Positions 1-10,438 of a stretch of 54,088 nucleotides of DNA are shown one piece after another. A program made the translations under genes and the position numbers. The first letter of the stretch is position 1. Every line of letters starts with the position of its first letter. The notes beneath the pieces were generated by a model that ran no database searches, was not told where the DNA came from, and saw nothing but the letters and a program-made list of their open reading frames with translations. The stretch comes from an uncultured Acidimicrobiales bacterium (GTDB lineage: Bacteria; Actinomycetota; Acidimicrobiia; Acidimicrobiales; CADCTF01): NCBI GenBank assembly GCA_902805655.1, contig CADCTF010000101.1, positions 1-54,088 of the forward strand, given 5' to 3'.

Positions 1-433
<433 letters not shown>

Positions 434-483
434 TGCGCCCACGCTACCCGCAGAACACCCGTTCGATGCGGACCCGGGCCGGG

Positions 484-2499
<2,016 letters not shown>

Positions 2500-2528
2500 T
2501 CTGCGAGTGTAAATGCCACGTGTGACAT

Positions 2529-3149
2529 TCAGTCGGGTGGTGTTCCTCCGGCAGGCAGCGACTGGATCCAGGCCCAGGCCCGCTCGACCTCCGAGGTGAG
2601 GTGGGCCAGGTCCCCGGAGTTGTCGACGACGAAGTCGGCCACGGCGACTCGCTCCTCCCGAGTGGCCTGGCTGGCCATCCGACGCCGGGCGTCCTCCTCG
2701 TCCATCCCCCGGATGTCGACGAGGCGGCGGAGGGCGGTGTCGATCGGGCAGTCGACCACCACCACTCCCCCGACGCCGTAGCGGGCCTTGCCCCCCTCGG
2801 CCAGCAGCGGGATGTCGAGCACCACGACGTTGTCGGTGTCCGCCTCGGCCGCCATCCGCTCGGCCATGATGCGCCCGACGTGCGGGTTGGTGATGGCCAT
2901 GAGCTCCTTCCGAGCAGCCTCGTCGGCGAAGACGATGGCGGCCAGCGCGGGTCGGTCGAGGGTGCCGTCAGCGGCCACGACACCAGGCCCGAAGCGGTCG
3001 ATGATGGGCTGGTAGGCCACACCTCCGGGGGCTTGAATCTCCCGGACGATGCGGTCGGCGTCGATGAGCACGGCCCCACGTGCCGCGAGCAGGTCGCTGA
3101 CGGTCGACTTGCCCGACCCGATGCCTCCGGTCAGCCCGATGCGAATCAT
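2529..3149 (-). CDS. coaE: Dephospho-CoA kinase
   Basis: 206-aa kinase for the last step of coenzyme A synthesis, phosphorylating the 3'-hydroxyl of dephospho-CoA with ATP. The P-loop GGIGSGKS is at residues 8-15. The substrate-binding run [10 protein letters not shown] and the sequence [13 protein letters not shown] are both typical. The ATG at 3149 is chosen because [16 protein letters not shown] is the family N-terminus; an open frame upstream has no similarity. Mycobacterial CoaE has a long C-terminal extension that is absent here, so this is the short form. It lies between the sigma-like gene and uvrB in the leftward housekeeping run. Confidence 0.95.
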   Translation of the reverse strand: MIRIGLTGGIGSGKSTVSDLLAARGAVLIDADRIVREIQAPGGVAYQPIIDRFGPGVVAADGTLDRPALAAIVFADEAARKELMAITNPHVGRIMAERMAAEADTDNVVVLDIPLLAEGGKARYGVGGVVVVDCPIDTALRRLVDIRGMDEEDARRRMASQATREERVAVADFVVDNSGDLAHLTSEVERAWAWIQSLPAGGTPPD

Positions 3150-3195
3150 CGCGGGACGGTAGCCCAGCGGCGGACCCCACCGAGCCCGGCCCGCC

Positions 3196-3936
3196 CTACG
3201 CCACGTCGACCAGGGTGCGCAGGCGCGCGGTGGTGCGGTGCACGGCCACCCGGGCGGCCTCAGGCGTGCCGCCCCGGCGCGCGGCCAGGTCGGCCGAGGG
3301 CACACCATGGAGGCGGGAAGCCACTACCAACGCCCAGCCTTCGGGTGTGACGGAACCGGTGTCCAGCCCCGAGCCCACGGCACGGCAAAGCTCGGCCACG
3401 GTGAGCCGCCCGAGTGTCTCCCGCTCCACCGCGTCGATCGAGGTGGCTGGAGCGAGGTGGTGGGCCGGCTCGGAGTCGGGACGGCCGCCGGCCGGGGCGA
3501 GGAGCGTGTCCAGGCTCTGCTCCCGGCGGAGGGTTCGAAGTCGCCGGGTGGTGCGGTCGATCGTGCGGCGCACGATGCGACAGCCCAGGCGGTCGAGCGT
3601 CGGGTCGATGGTGGCCATCACCAGGTAGGCGGTGGAGAGCAGCTCACCGTCGCTGGCGTGCAGCTCCATCCGCCACGGGCTCGCCTGCACCTTGGCCCAG
3701 AGCAGCGGGGTGAGGCCCCAGATGGCGACCAGGCCGGCGGTTGCGTCGCCGGCGCCGGCCAGCTCGACCAAGGCACGGGTCGTGGGTTCCCGATCGTGAC
3801 CGCGGCGGAGGTTGTCTCCGGCGGTGGCGATCGTCAGCGGCCCGAGCACCTCATGCCCGGGCCAGGGCGGCGGATCCTCAGCCAGGCGGGTGAACGCGTC
3901 GTCGAGCTGGCGGAGGGCGGTCTGCAAGGTGGCCAT
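3196..3936 (-). CDS. Unrecognised protein with a sigma-region-4-like C-terminus
   Basis: 246 aa, function not recognised. It starts MATLQTALRQLDDAFTRL at the ATG at 3936; an in-frame opening upstream runs antisense-like into rpsA and is not coding. Residues about 50-130 are alpha-helical and rich in Leu, Ala and Arg. The last 60 residues (GWALVVASRLHGVPSADLAARR, then an arginine-rich helix) look like the helix-turn-helix of sigma region 4. No sigma region 2 is visible, so it is unlikely to be a complete sigma factor. It sits between rpsA (behind its terminator) and coaE, where mycobacteria have no such gene. Codon use is like the neighbours. Replication or translation-linked regulation would be a guess. 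Confidence 0.6.
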   Translation of the reverse strand: MATLQTALRQLDDAFTRLAEDPPPWPGHEVLGPLTIATAGDNLRRGHDREPTTRALVELAGAGDATAGLVAIWGLTPLLWAKVQASPWRMELHASDGELLSTAYLVMATIDPTLDRLGCRIVRRTIDRTTRRLRTLRREQSLDTLLAPAGGRPDSEPAHHLAPATSIDAVERETLGRLTVAELCRAVGSGLDTGSVTPEGWALVVASRLHGVPSADLAARRGGTPEAARVAVHRTTARLRTLVDVA

Positions 3937-4053
3937 GCGCCGAAGGGTGCGGCGGGCGGTTCCCGACCGGCTTCCCGTTCTGAGCCATCGCTCGGCGGGA
4001 ACGTCCGCACGTTTCTGACCTGCGGCTTCCCGACCGAGGGAGCCCGGACAGCA

Positions 4054-4087
4054 CGACGGCTCCCGCCCGGTAGGGCGGGAGCCGTCG
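4054..4087 (-). terminator. Hairpin terminator downstream of rpsA
   Basis: A perfect 15-bp inverted repeat (arms 4054-4068 and 4073-4087, 4-base loop) starts 25 bases beyond the rpsA stop. No T-run follows, as is common for actinobacterial terminators. It separates rpsA from the downstream sigma-like gene. Confidence 0.8.
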
Positions 4088-4111
4088 GCTCGCCACAGAG
4101 GTGGGAAGGCG

Positions 4112-5485
4112 CTAGCCCTCTTCGCCGGCCTCGGTTGCATCAGCTTCGGCACCCTCGACGTCGGCACCGGCGGCCAGCGAGGCGAGGTCGGCCCATGCCG
4201 CCTGCGACTCGGTCTCCGGCTCGAACTCGCTGTAGTCGATCTGGCCGATGTACTTGCCCTCTTCGTCGAAGGCGTGCTCACCGAAGTGCTCACGGAACTC
4301 CTCGGACACCTCGCCGCCCTCGGCCGCCTGCTTGATCGACAGGCTGATGCGGCGACGCTGCAGGTCGAGGTCGATGATCTTGACCCACAGCTCCTCGCCG
4401 GGCGTGACGACCTGCTCCGGCAGGTCGACGTGGTGGGTGGCCATCTCGGAGATGTGCACCAGACCCTCGATGCCCTCGCCGACCTGCACGAAGGCGCCGA
4501 ACGGCACCAGCTTGGTGACCCGGCCGTAGGTGAGCTCGCCGACCCGGTGGCTCGAGGCGAACTCGTTCCACGGATCCTGTTGGGTGGCCTTGAGCGACAG
4601 GGCGATGCGCTCGCGCTCCATGTCGACATCGATGACCTTGACCTCGACCTCGTCGCCGACGGTGACGACCGAGCTCGGGTGGTCGACGTGCTTCCAGGAG
4701 AGCTCGGACACGTGGATGAGGCCGTCCATGCCGCCGATGTCGACGAAGGCGCCGAAGTTGACGATCGAGGACACCACACCGCTGCGGACCTCGCCCACCT
4801 TGAGGTTGGCCAGGAACTCGTCGCGCTGCTCCTTCTGCGTCTCCTCGAGCCAGGCCCGGCGGGACAGGACCACGTTGTTGCGGTTGCGGTCGAGCTCGAT
4901 GATCTTGGCCTCGAGCGTGCGCCCGACGTAGGGCTGCAGGTCGCGCACCCGGCGCAGCTCGACCAGCGAGGCGGGAAGGAAGCCACGGAGGCCGATGTCG
5001 AGGATCAGGCCGCCCTTGACGACCTCGATGACCGGGCCCTTGACGATGCCCTCGGCCTCCTTGATCTGCTCGATCGTGCCCCAGGCGCGCTCGTACTGGG
5101 CGCGCTTCTTGGACAGGACGAGCCGGCCCTCCTTGTCCTCCTTCTGCAGGACGAGGGCCTCGATCTCCTCGCCGAGGGAGACGATCTCGCTCGGGTGGGC
5201 GTCGTTGCGGATCGACAGCTCACGGCTGGGGATCACGCCTTCGGACTTGAAGCCGATGTCGAGCAGGACCTCGTCCTTGTCCACCTTGACGACGGTGCCC
5301 TTGACGATGTCACCGTCCTCGAAGAGCACGATGGTGCCGGCGATGGCGTCTTCGAGGGACATGCCCCCCAGGTCGTCGGAGGTGATCTGCTGGGGGGTGT
5401 ACTCGCCCAACTCGTTGAACGTGCCGGGAGCGCCTGCGGTTGCGGGCTCGATCGGCGGAGAGGCGAGTTCGGTGGTGTCGGACAT
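4112..5485 (-). CDS. rpsA: 30S ribosomal protein S1
   Basis: 457-aa ribosomal protein that binds mRNA leader regions and helps initiation on the 30S subunit. Four S1 (OB-fold) domains can be seen at about residues 57-128, 144-212, 231-298 and 315-385, each ending with a variant of VxLSxK (LVLSKK, VVLSRR, IALSLK, ISLSIK). This four-domain form is usual for actinobacteria, against six in E. coli. The C-terminal 70 residues are acidic and of low complexity. The ATG at 5485 gives MSDTTELASPP; upstream in-frame codons run through a structured leader and are rejected. It ends with TAG just before a strong hairpin. Confidence 0.96.
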   Translation of the reverse strand: MSDTTELASPPIEPATAGAPGTFNELGEYTPQQITSDDLGGMSLEDAIAGTIVLFEDGDIVKGTVVKVDKDEVLLDIGFKSEGVIPSRELSIRNDAHPSEIVSLGEEIEALVLQKEDKEGRLVLSKKRAQYERAWGTIEQIKEAEGIVKGPVIEVVKGGLILDIGLRGFLPASLVELRRVRDLQPYVGRTLEAKIIELDRNRNNVVLSRRAWLEETQKEQRDEFLANLKVGEVRSGVVSSIVNFGAFVDIGGMDGLIHVSELSWKHVDHPSSVVTVGDEVEVKVIDVDMERERIALSLKATQQDPWNEFASSHRVGELTYGRVTKLVPFGAFVQVGEGIEGLVHISEMATHHVDLPEQVVTPGEELWVKIIDLDLQRRRISLSIKQAAEGGEVSEEFREHFGEHAFDEEGKYIGQIDYSEFEPETESQAAWADLASLAAGADVEGAEADATEAGEEG

Positions 5486-5520
5486 TGAGCTCTTGGTTAC
5501 CTTTGCTTTCCGGACAGGGT

Positions 5521-5595
5521 CCGCCCCTCTCGACTGAGGAGGAGGGGGCGGGTGCTGGGCGAGCGACCATCGCTCGTGACCAGGGGAAAATGCTA
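5521..5595 (-). promoter_or_regulatory. rpsA: Possible rpsA promoter and structured leader
   Basis: Between the methyltransferase stop and the rpsA start there is a TAGCAT hexamer (5595-5590) that could be a -10 box, though no convincing -35 is seen. The roughly 100-base leader after it can fold into two stems: arms 5570-5576 with 5560-5566 (7 bp, 3-base loop), and a GC stem between 5545-5551 and 5521-5527. In many bacteria S1 represses its own translation; that this leader does so is inference. Confidence 0.35.
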
Positions 5596-5597
5596 CC

Positions 5598-6305
5598 TCA
5601 GGGCTTCCGCGCGATGAGGAGGAACTCGGGAGACTCGAGGCCGGGCCGTTCCCGGCGATAGCGACCCGGCGCCACCGACCACAGGGACTCGACGCCAAGG
5701 CCGGAGCGGGCGCACAGGAGGCGCAGCTCGCGGGGCGTGAAGCAGGTGGTGCGGAGTGGGAAGGGAATCTCGTCTCCCGTTGCGTTCCTGAGCGTTGCCT
5801 CTTCGGTGTTCTCGCCTTTGTCGGCGTCGAACTCGTCGGTCTCTTCCAGGTAGCGGACGGCGAAGTACGCCGAGAAGGCGGAGAGCGCGAGCAGGCCGCC
5901 CGGCTTCAAAGCTCGGGCCATGCCGTCGAGCACGGAGGGGTCGTGCTCCCCCACCAGGCCGAACCCTCCCTGGCACAGGGAGATCACTGCATCGAACTCG
6001 GCGTGGTACGGAAGGGCGCGGGCGTCACCCACGTCGAATGTCGCCCGCGCCGGCGCGCCTCGACGGGCCAGCTCGATGAAGCGCTCGGCGATGTCGATTC
6101 CGACGACCTCGATGTCCCGCTGAGCCAGAGCCAGGGCATGGCGCCCCGGACCGCACCCGACGTCGAGCGCCCGCATGCCGGGGCGCAGGCCGAGGGCATC
6201 TATTAGGAACTCGACCTCCTGCTCCGTGCCCTTGGTGAAGGAGTAGCGGAGGTAGGCCTCACCCATGAAGGCGGCGGCCTCGGCCCACGTGTCCGCCGGC
6301 GTCAT
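5598..6305 (-). CDS. Class I SAM-dependent methyltransferase
   Basis: 235-aa Rossmann-fold methyltransferase of unknown substrate. Motif I is ALDVGCGPGRHALAL (about residues 45-59), the acidic end of strand 2 is VVGIDIAERFIELA, and motif II/III runs FDAVISLCQGGFGLVGEHD followed by ALKPGGLLALSAF. The C-terminal part (FPLRTTCFTPRELRLLCARS) is typical of small-molecule enzymes of the Methyltransf_11/25 type. It lies 4 bases downstream of polA on the same strand, so it is probably in the polA transcript. No neighbour indicates the substrate. Confidence 0.85.
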   Translation of the reverse strand: MTPADTWAEAAAFMGEAYLRYSFTKGTEQEVEFLIDALGLRPGMRALDVGCGPGRHALALAQRDIEVVGIDIAERFIELARRGAPARATFDVGDARALPYHAEFDAVISLCQGGFGLVGEHDPSVLDGMARALKPGGLLALSAFSAYFAVRYLEETDEFDADKGENTEEATLRNATGDEIPFPLRTTCFTPRELRLLCARSGLGVESLWSVAPGRYRRERPGLESPEFLLIARKP

Positions 6306-6309
6306 GCCC

Positions 6310-9009
6310 TCACGCTTTGGCTTCGGCCCAGTTCTCGCCGCGAGCCACGTTCACCTCCAGGGGCACGTTGAGCTGCGCCGCGCCCTGCATGGCCTCCAGG
6401 GTGACCTCGGTCGCCACGTTCTGCTCGTGGGGCGGCACCTCGAGGATGACCTCGTCGTGCACCTGCAGGATCAGCGCGGTGTCGAGCCCTCGCTCCTGGA
6501 TGGCGGCGTCCAGCCGCACCAGGGCGACCTTGAAGATGTCGGCGGCCAGGCCCTGGATGCCGGCGTTCATGGCCTGGCGTTCACCGGCCTGGCGGATGCG
6601 GAAGTTCGAGGAGGACAGCTCGGGGATGAGCCGCCGGCGTCCGAACAGCGTCTCGGTGTAGCCCCGGTCGCGGGCCTCGGCGACCGTGCGGCCCATGTAG
6701 GCCTTCACGCGAGGGAAGGCGACGAAGTAGGCGTCGAGGATCGCCGTGGCCTCGTCGACCGGGATGTTGAGGCGCTGGGCCAGCCCGTAGGACTCCATGC
6801 CGTACGCGAGGCCGTACGAGACCATCTTCGCCTTCGACCGCATGGCGAGGGTCACGTCGGCCGGCTCCGTGCCGAAGATGCGCGACGCGGTGGCGGTGTG
6901 GATGTCCTCCCCGGACGTGAACGCCTCGATCAGCCCCGGGTCCTCGGCCAGATGCGCGATGACCCGCAGCTCGATCTGGTTGTAGTCGGCCACGAGGAAC
7001 GAACAGCCGGGCGCCGGGATGAAGGCACGCCGGAACCGCCGGCCCTCCTCCGTGCGGATCGGGATGTTGTGCAGGTTGGGCTGGTCGGAGGACAGGCGGC
7101 CGGTGCGGGCCACGGTCTGGCCGAAGGTGGCGTGGATGCGGCCGTCGGCCGCGATCTCGCTGAGGAGGCTCTCCCCGTAGGTCGACCGCAGCTTCTCGAC
7201 CTCCCGGTACCGAAGCAGCTTCTCGATGATCGGATGCAGGCCGAGCAGCTTATCGAGCGAAGCGGCGTCGGTAGAGAAGCCGGTCTTGGTCTTCTTCTGC
7301 GGCTGGAGCTGAAGCTCGTCGAACAGCACGGCGCGCAGCTGCTTGGTGGAGTTGACCACGAAGGGGTGGCCGGCCATCTCCTGGATCTCGTGGTCGAGGC
7401 GGTGAACCTCCTCGGTCAGCTCGCCGACGAGGTCCCGGAGGTACTCCGTGTCGACCCGCACCCCGGCCAGCTCCATGCGCAGGAGTGCGGCGACGAGGGG
7501 GCGCTCGATCTCGTCGTAGAGCTTGGAGAGGCCCCTGGCCTCCAACGCCTCGGACAGCGGCTCGACCAGGAGGAAGATGGCGGCCGCACGTCGCCCGGCT
7601 TCCTCGGCCACGTCGGAGGCGCCGCCGGAGAGGTCGAGCTGGCCGGCGGGCGGGGCATCCGGCGAGCGCACTTCGATGCCGGCGTACCGGGCGGCCAGGT
7701 CGTCGAGCAGGTACTGCGACTCGGCGGGATCGATGAGGTAGGCCGCGAGCGCGGTGTCGAGCTGCAGGCCACGAAGCTCGATGCCGTACCGGTCGAGCCC
7801 CCGACCCAGCTCCTTGCTCTGGTGGGCGGCGACCCGCAACGAGCCCAAGGCCGAACCGAGGGCAGTGGCTGCCTCGGGATCGAGCAGCAGATCCTGGTCG
7901 ACCCAGGCCGCCTCGTCGGGGCCGACGGCAAAGGCGATGCCGACGAGGTCGGACCGGCCCGACGGGCCCATCCACGACGGCTCGACAGCGATCACCTCCG
8001 TCGCCGAAGCCAGCACCTCGTGCAGCTGTGCCGCCGATCGCAGGCGGCGGACCTCCACCTCGAGGACGGCTCCGTCGGGCGCAGGCGCCGGAGCCCCGAC
8101 GCCGCTCATGTCACCGCCGACCGCCTCCACCAAGCGGTCCCACAGGGTGCGGAACTCGAGGAAGTTGAACAGGTCGCGCACCTCGTCGGCGTCCCACCCG
8201 CCCATCTTCAGGTCGTCGATCTCACAGCCGACGGGCACGTCGCGCACCAGCGGGGTGGCGAGAGCGTTCTCCCGCGCCCGTGCCTCGTGGGCCGCCAGGT
8301 TCTCCCGCAGCTTCGGCGTGCACTTGGCCAGGTTGGCGAAGACACCGTCGAGATCGCCGTAGTCGTTGATCAGCCGGGCCGCCGTCTTCTCCCCCACCCC
8401 CGGGACACCGGGCAGGTTGTCGGACGGGTCGCCGCGGAGGGCGGCGTACTGGGGGTAGTCCCGCGGCGTCACGCCGGTGCGCGCCAGGATGCCCGCCTCG
8501 TCGTAGAGGACGTAGTCGCTGACTCCTCGCCGGTTGTAGAGCACGCGCACGTGAGGGTCTTCCACCAGCTGGTAGGCGTCACGGTCGCCCGTGACCACGA
8601 TCACGTCGTCGCCCCGGTCGCGAGCCTGGGTGGCGAGGGTGGCGATCACGTCGTCGGCCTCGAACGTGGCCAGCTCGACGATCGGGATGCGCAGCACCTC
8701 GACCACCTGGCGCACCAGGCCCAGCTGTTGGCGGAGGATGTCGGGGGCTGCGGTGCGGCCCGCCTTGTAGTCCTGCACGAGGGTGTGGCGGAAGGTGGGC
8801 TCGGGCCGGTCGAAGGCGACGGCGATGTGGTCAGGCCGGTGGTCCTTCAGCAGGTTGATGAGCATCGACGTGAAGCCGAACACCGCGTTGGTGACCTGCC
8901 CGGACGCCGTGGCCATGTCGGTCGGCAGGGCGAAGAAGGCCCGGTAGGCCAGCGAGTGGCCGTCGATCAGCATGAGCTTCGCCATGGCGTTCGAGACTAC
9001 GCGGGGCAT
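6310..9009 (-). CDS. polA: DNA polymerase I
   Basis: 899-aa replication and repair polymerase. The N-terminal 5'-nuclease domain (about 9-290) begins LMLIDGHSLAYRAFF. The middle domain has 3'-5' exonuclease shape, but the first catalytic motif reads AVEPSW instead of DTET, so proofreading is probably lost, as in Taq and mycobacterial Pol I. The polymerase domain has motif A (DYNQIELRVIAHL), the O-helix (KMVSYGLAYG, with Tyr at the position that sets dideoxynucleotide discrimination) and motif C (QVHDEVILE). ATG 9009 is used; a second ATG at 8985 (MAKLMLIDGHSL) is equally possible and neither has a clear ribosome binding site. It is divergent from the IdeR-like regulator. Confidence 0.96.
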   Translation of the reverse strand: MPRVVSNAMAKLMLIDGHSLAYRAFFALPTDMATASGQVTNAVFGFTSMLINLLKDHRPDHIAVAFDRPEPTFRHTLVQDYKAGRTAAPDILRQQLGLVRQVVEVLRIPIVELATFEADDVIATLATQARDRGDDVIVVTGDRDAYQLVEDPHVRVLYNRRGVSDYVLYDEAGILARTGVTPRDYPQYAALRGDPSDNLPGVPGVGEKTAARLINDYGDLDGVFANLAKCTPKLRENLAAHEARARENALATPLVRDVPVGCEIDDLKMGGWDADEVRDLFNFLEFRTLWDRLVEAVGGDMSGVGAPAPAPDGAVLEVEVRRLRSAAQLHEVLASATEVIAVEPSWMGPSGRSDLVGIAFAVGPDEAAWVDQDLLLDPEAATALGSALGSLRVAAHQSKELGRGLDRYGIELRGLQLDTALAAYLIDPAESQYLLDDLAARYAGIEVRSPDAPPAGQLDLSGGASDVAEEAGRRAAAIFLLVEPLSEALEARGLSKLYDEIERPLVAALLRMELAGVRVDTEYLRDLVGELTEEVHRLDHEIQEMAGHPFVVNSTKQLRAVLFDELQLQPQKKTKTGFSTDAASLDKLLGLHPIIEKLLRYREVEKLRSTYGESLLSEIAADGRIHATFGQTVARTGRLSSDQPNLHNIPIRTEEGRRFRRAFIPAPGCSFLVADYNQIELRVIAHLAEDPGLIEAFTSGEDIHTATASRIFGTEPADVTLAMRSKAKMVSYGLAYGMESYGLAQRLNIPVDEATAILDAYFVAFPRVKAYMGRTVAEARDRGYTETLFGRRRLIPELSSSNFRIRQAGERQAMNAGIQGLAADIFKVALVRLDAAIQERGLDTALILQVHDEVILEVPPHEQNVATEVTLEAMQGAAQLNVPLEVNVARGENWAEAKA

Positions 9010-9041
9010 ACGACAGCGGCTCCGCCGCCCGGCGCGAAAGA

Positions 9042-9065
9042 GTTAGGTCGGCCTAACGATAGGGT
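9042..9065 (+). promoter_or_regulatory. DtxR/IdeR-type operator overlapping a leaderless promoter
   Basis: GTTAGGTCGGCCTAAC (9042-9057) has perfect 6-base arms GTTAGG/CCTAAC and resembles the core of the DtxR/IdeR box (TTAGGTTAGGCTAACCTAA). Directly after it, TAGGGT (9060-9065) fits an actinobacterial -10 box and ends 7 bases before the ATG of the regulator, the spacing expected of a leaderless transcript. Binding here would block RNA polymerase, so negative autoregulation is likely. The site also lies 33 bases from the polA start on the other strand. Confidence 0.65.
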
Positions 9066-9072
9066 GGACGCC

Positions 9073-9732
9073 ATGTCCGACGGGTTCCACCCACCGCTGG
9101 AGGAGTACCTCGAGGCGATCCACGAGCTCGAGGAGGAGGGCACCGCCGTCATCCAGGCCCGCCTGGCGGAGCGAGTCGGTCACTCCGCTCCTTCCGTGTC
9201 CGAGATGGTCCGCCGGTTGCGCCTCGAGGGATACGTGCTGCCCGACGGCCGGGCGCTGGCGCTCACCCCCAAGGGTCGGGTGCTGGCCGAGAGCGTCGTG
9301 CGGAAGCATCGGCTGGCCGAGCGGCTGCTCACCGACGTCATCGGGCTCGAGTGGCACAAGGCCCACGTCGAGGCCTGCCGCTGGGAGCATGTCATCTCAG
9401 ACGAGGTCGAGGCGCGGCTGGTCGTGCTCCTGGGCAACCCGACCACGTGCCCCCACGGCAATCCGATCCCCGGCACGGACGCACCCGCTCGAGAGCTGTT
9501 TCCGCTCAGCGACGTCGAGGCCGGCGATCGCGTTCGCCTCGAGCGGGTGACCGAGCAGGTGGAGATGGACATGGAGTCGCTCACCTACCTCAGCACCAGC
9601 AACTTCACGCCGGGAGCCGGGGCGACGGTGGTCTCCAAGGCGCCCGACGGCACGCTCACGCTGCAGCTCGAGCAGGGCAGCATCGCCCTGGGGCCGACTC
9701 TGGCCCACCAGCTCTACGTCGCTGCCGTCTGA
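9073..9732 (+). CDS. IdeR/DtxR-family metal-dependent repressor
   Basis: 219 aa. An N-terminal winged helix (residues about 5-75, ARLAERVGHSAPSVSEMVRRL) is followed by a dimerisation domain and a C-terminal SH3-like domain. The DtxR metal ligands are present at the family's own numbers: H79, E83, H98, C102, E105 and H106. A cysteine at 102 is typical of iron sensors (MntR has Glu). The ligand equivalent to Met10, however, is Glu11 (LEEYLEAIHELEEEG), closer to Asp8 of MntR, so the preferred metal is uncertain. ATG 9073 follows the -10 box by 7 bases, suggesting leaderless translation. The 3' end overlaps the convergent glycosyltransferase gene by 19 bases. Confidence 0.9.
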   Translation: MSDGFHPPLEEYLEAIHELEEEGTAVIQARLAERVGHSAPSVSEMVRRLRLEGYVLPDGRALALTPKGRVLAESVVRKHRLAERLLTDVIGLEWHKAHVEACRWEHVISDEVEARLVVLLGNPTTCPHGNPIPGTDAPARELFPLSDVEAGDRVRLERVTEQVEMDMESLTYLSTSNFTPGAGATVVSKAPDGTLTLQLEQGSIALGPTLAHQLYVAAV

Positions 9733-10430
9733 CCCGCCCGGGCGGCGCGCACCATGGCGGGCAGCACCAGCCGCAGGTAGCGGCCGAGCTTGACGAACGA
9801 CTGCCCGTCGCGCCGTCGTGAGTACGAGATCGGCACCTCGGCGTAGCGAAACCCCCTCGTCAGCAGGTCGAGGGTGAGCACCTGGGCGTAGTTGTAGTCG
9901 TGGATGATCACCGCGCTCGCCGCCGCTCGGGCGCTGAGCACCCGGAACCCCGACTGCGCGTCGCTGAGGCGGCGACGGGCCAGCACGCTCGTGAGCACGG
10001 TGAGGACATGGTTGCCGAGACGCCGGTGCAGGAGCATGGAGGCGATCTCGCCGTCGAAGCGGCTGCCGACCACGTAGTCGGCCTCGTTCCGCTCCACCGG
10101 CCTCAGCAGGGCTTCGAGCTCGGCCGGGTCGTACTCCCCGTCGGCGTCCAGGAAGGCTGCCGCCCAGGCTCGGAGCGACACCGCCTCCGCCAGCCCGGTG
10201 CGCACCGCGGCGCCGAGGCCGCGATTCGAGTCGTGGGCCGTGAGCTTGGCCCCTTCGGCCACGGCGATGTCCCCGCTGCCGTCGGTCGAACCGTCGTCCA
10301 CGACCAGGGTGACGACCGGGCGCCCGAATGCCTGGCGCGGCACCCGACGCAGCACCGCCGCCAGCGTGGCGGCCTCGTTGTGCACCGGGAAGATCACCAC
10401 CACCGGAGCCGGAGCCGGTGCCGGAGGCAC
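9714..10430 (-). CDS. Family 2 glycosyltransferase (DPM1-like)
   Basis: 238-aa GT-A fold enzyme, probably transferring a sugar from a nucleotide or to a polyprenyl phosphate. It has the opening VVVIFPVHNEAATLAAVL, the nucleotide-binding VDDGSTDGSG, and the metal-binding LDADGEYDP. The GSRFDG run and the late YSRRRDGQSFVKLGRYL are typical of DPM1/DPG synthase-like enzymes. No membrane anchor is visible, so it would act at the cytoplasmic face. It starts 8 bases after the ANTAR regulator gene on the same strand and may be co-transcribed. The acceptor is unknown. Confidence 0.87.
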   Translation of the reverse strand: MPPAPAPAPVVVIFPVHNEAATLAAVLRRVPRQAFGRPVVTLVVDDGSTDGSGDIAVAEGAKLTAHDSNRGLGAAVRTGLAEAVSLRAWAAAFLDADGEYDPAELEALLRPVERNEADYVVGSRFDGEIASMLLHRRLGNHVLTVLTSVLARRRLSDAQSGFRVLSARAAASAVIIHDYNYAQVLTLDLLTRGFRYAEVPISYSRRRDGQSFVKLGRYLRLVLPAMVRAARAGQTAAT

Positions 10431-10438
10431 GACGTCGG

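Noticed and set aside
3937-4986. N-terminal extension of the sigma-like gene into rpsA
   Set aside because: The extension is Ser/Arg-rich low-complexity sequence in the shadow of rpsA and crosses its terminator.
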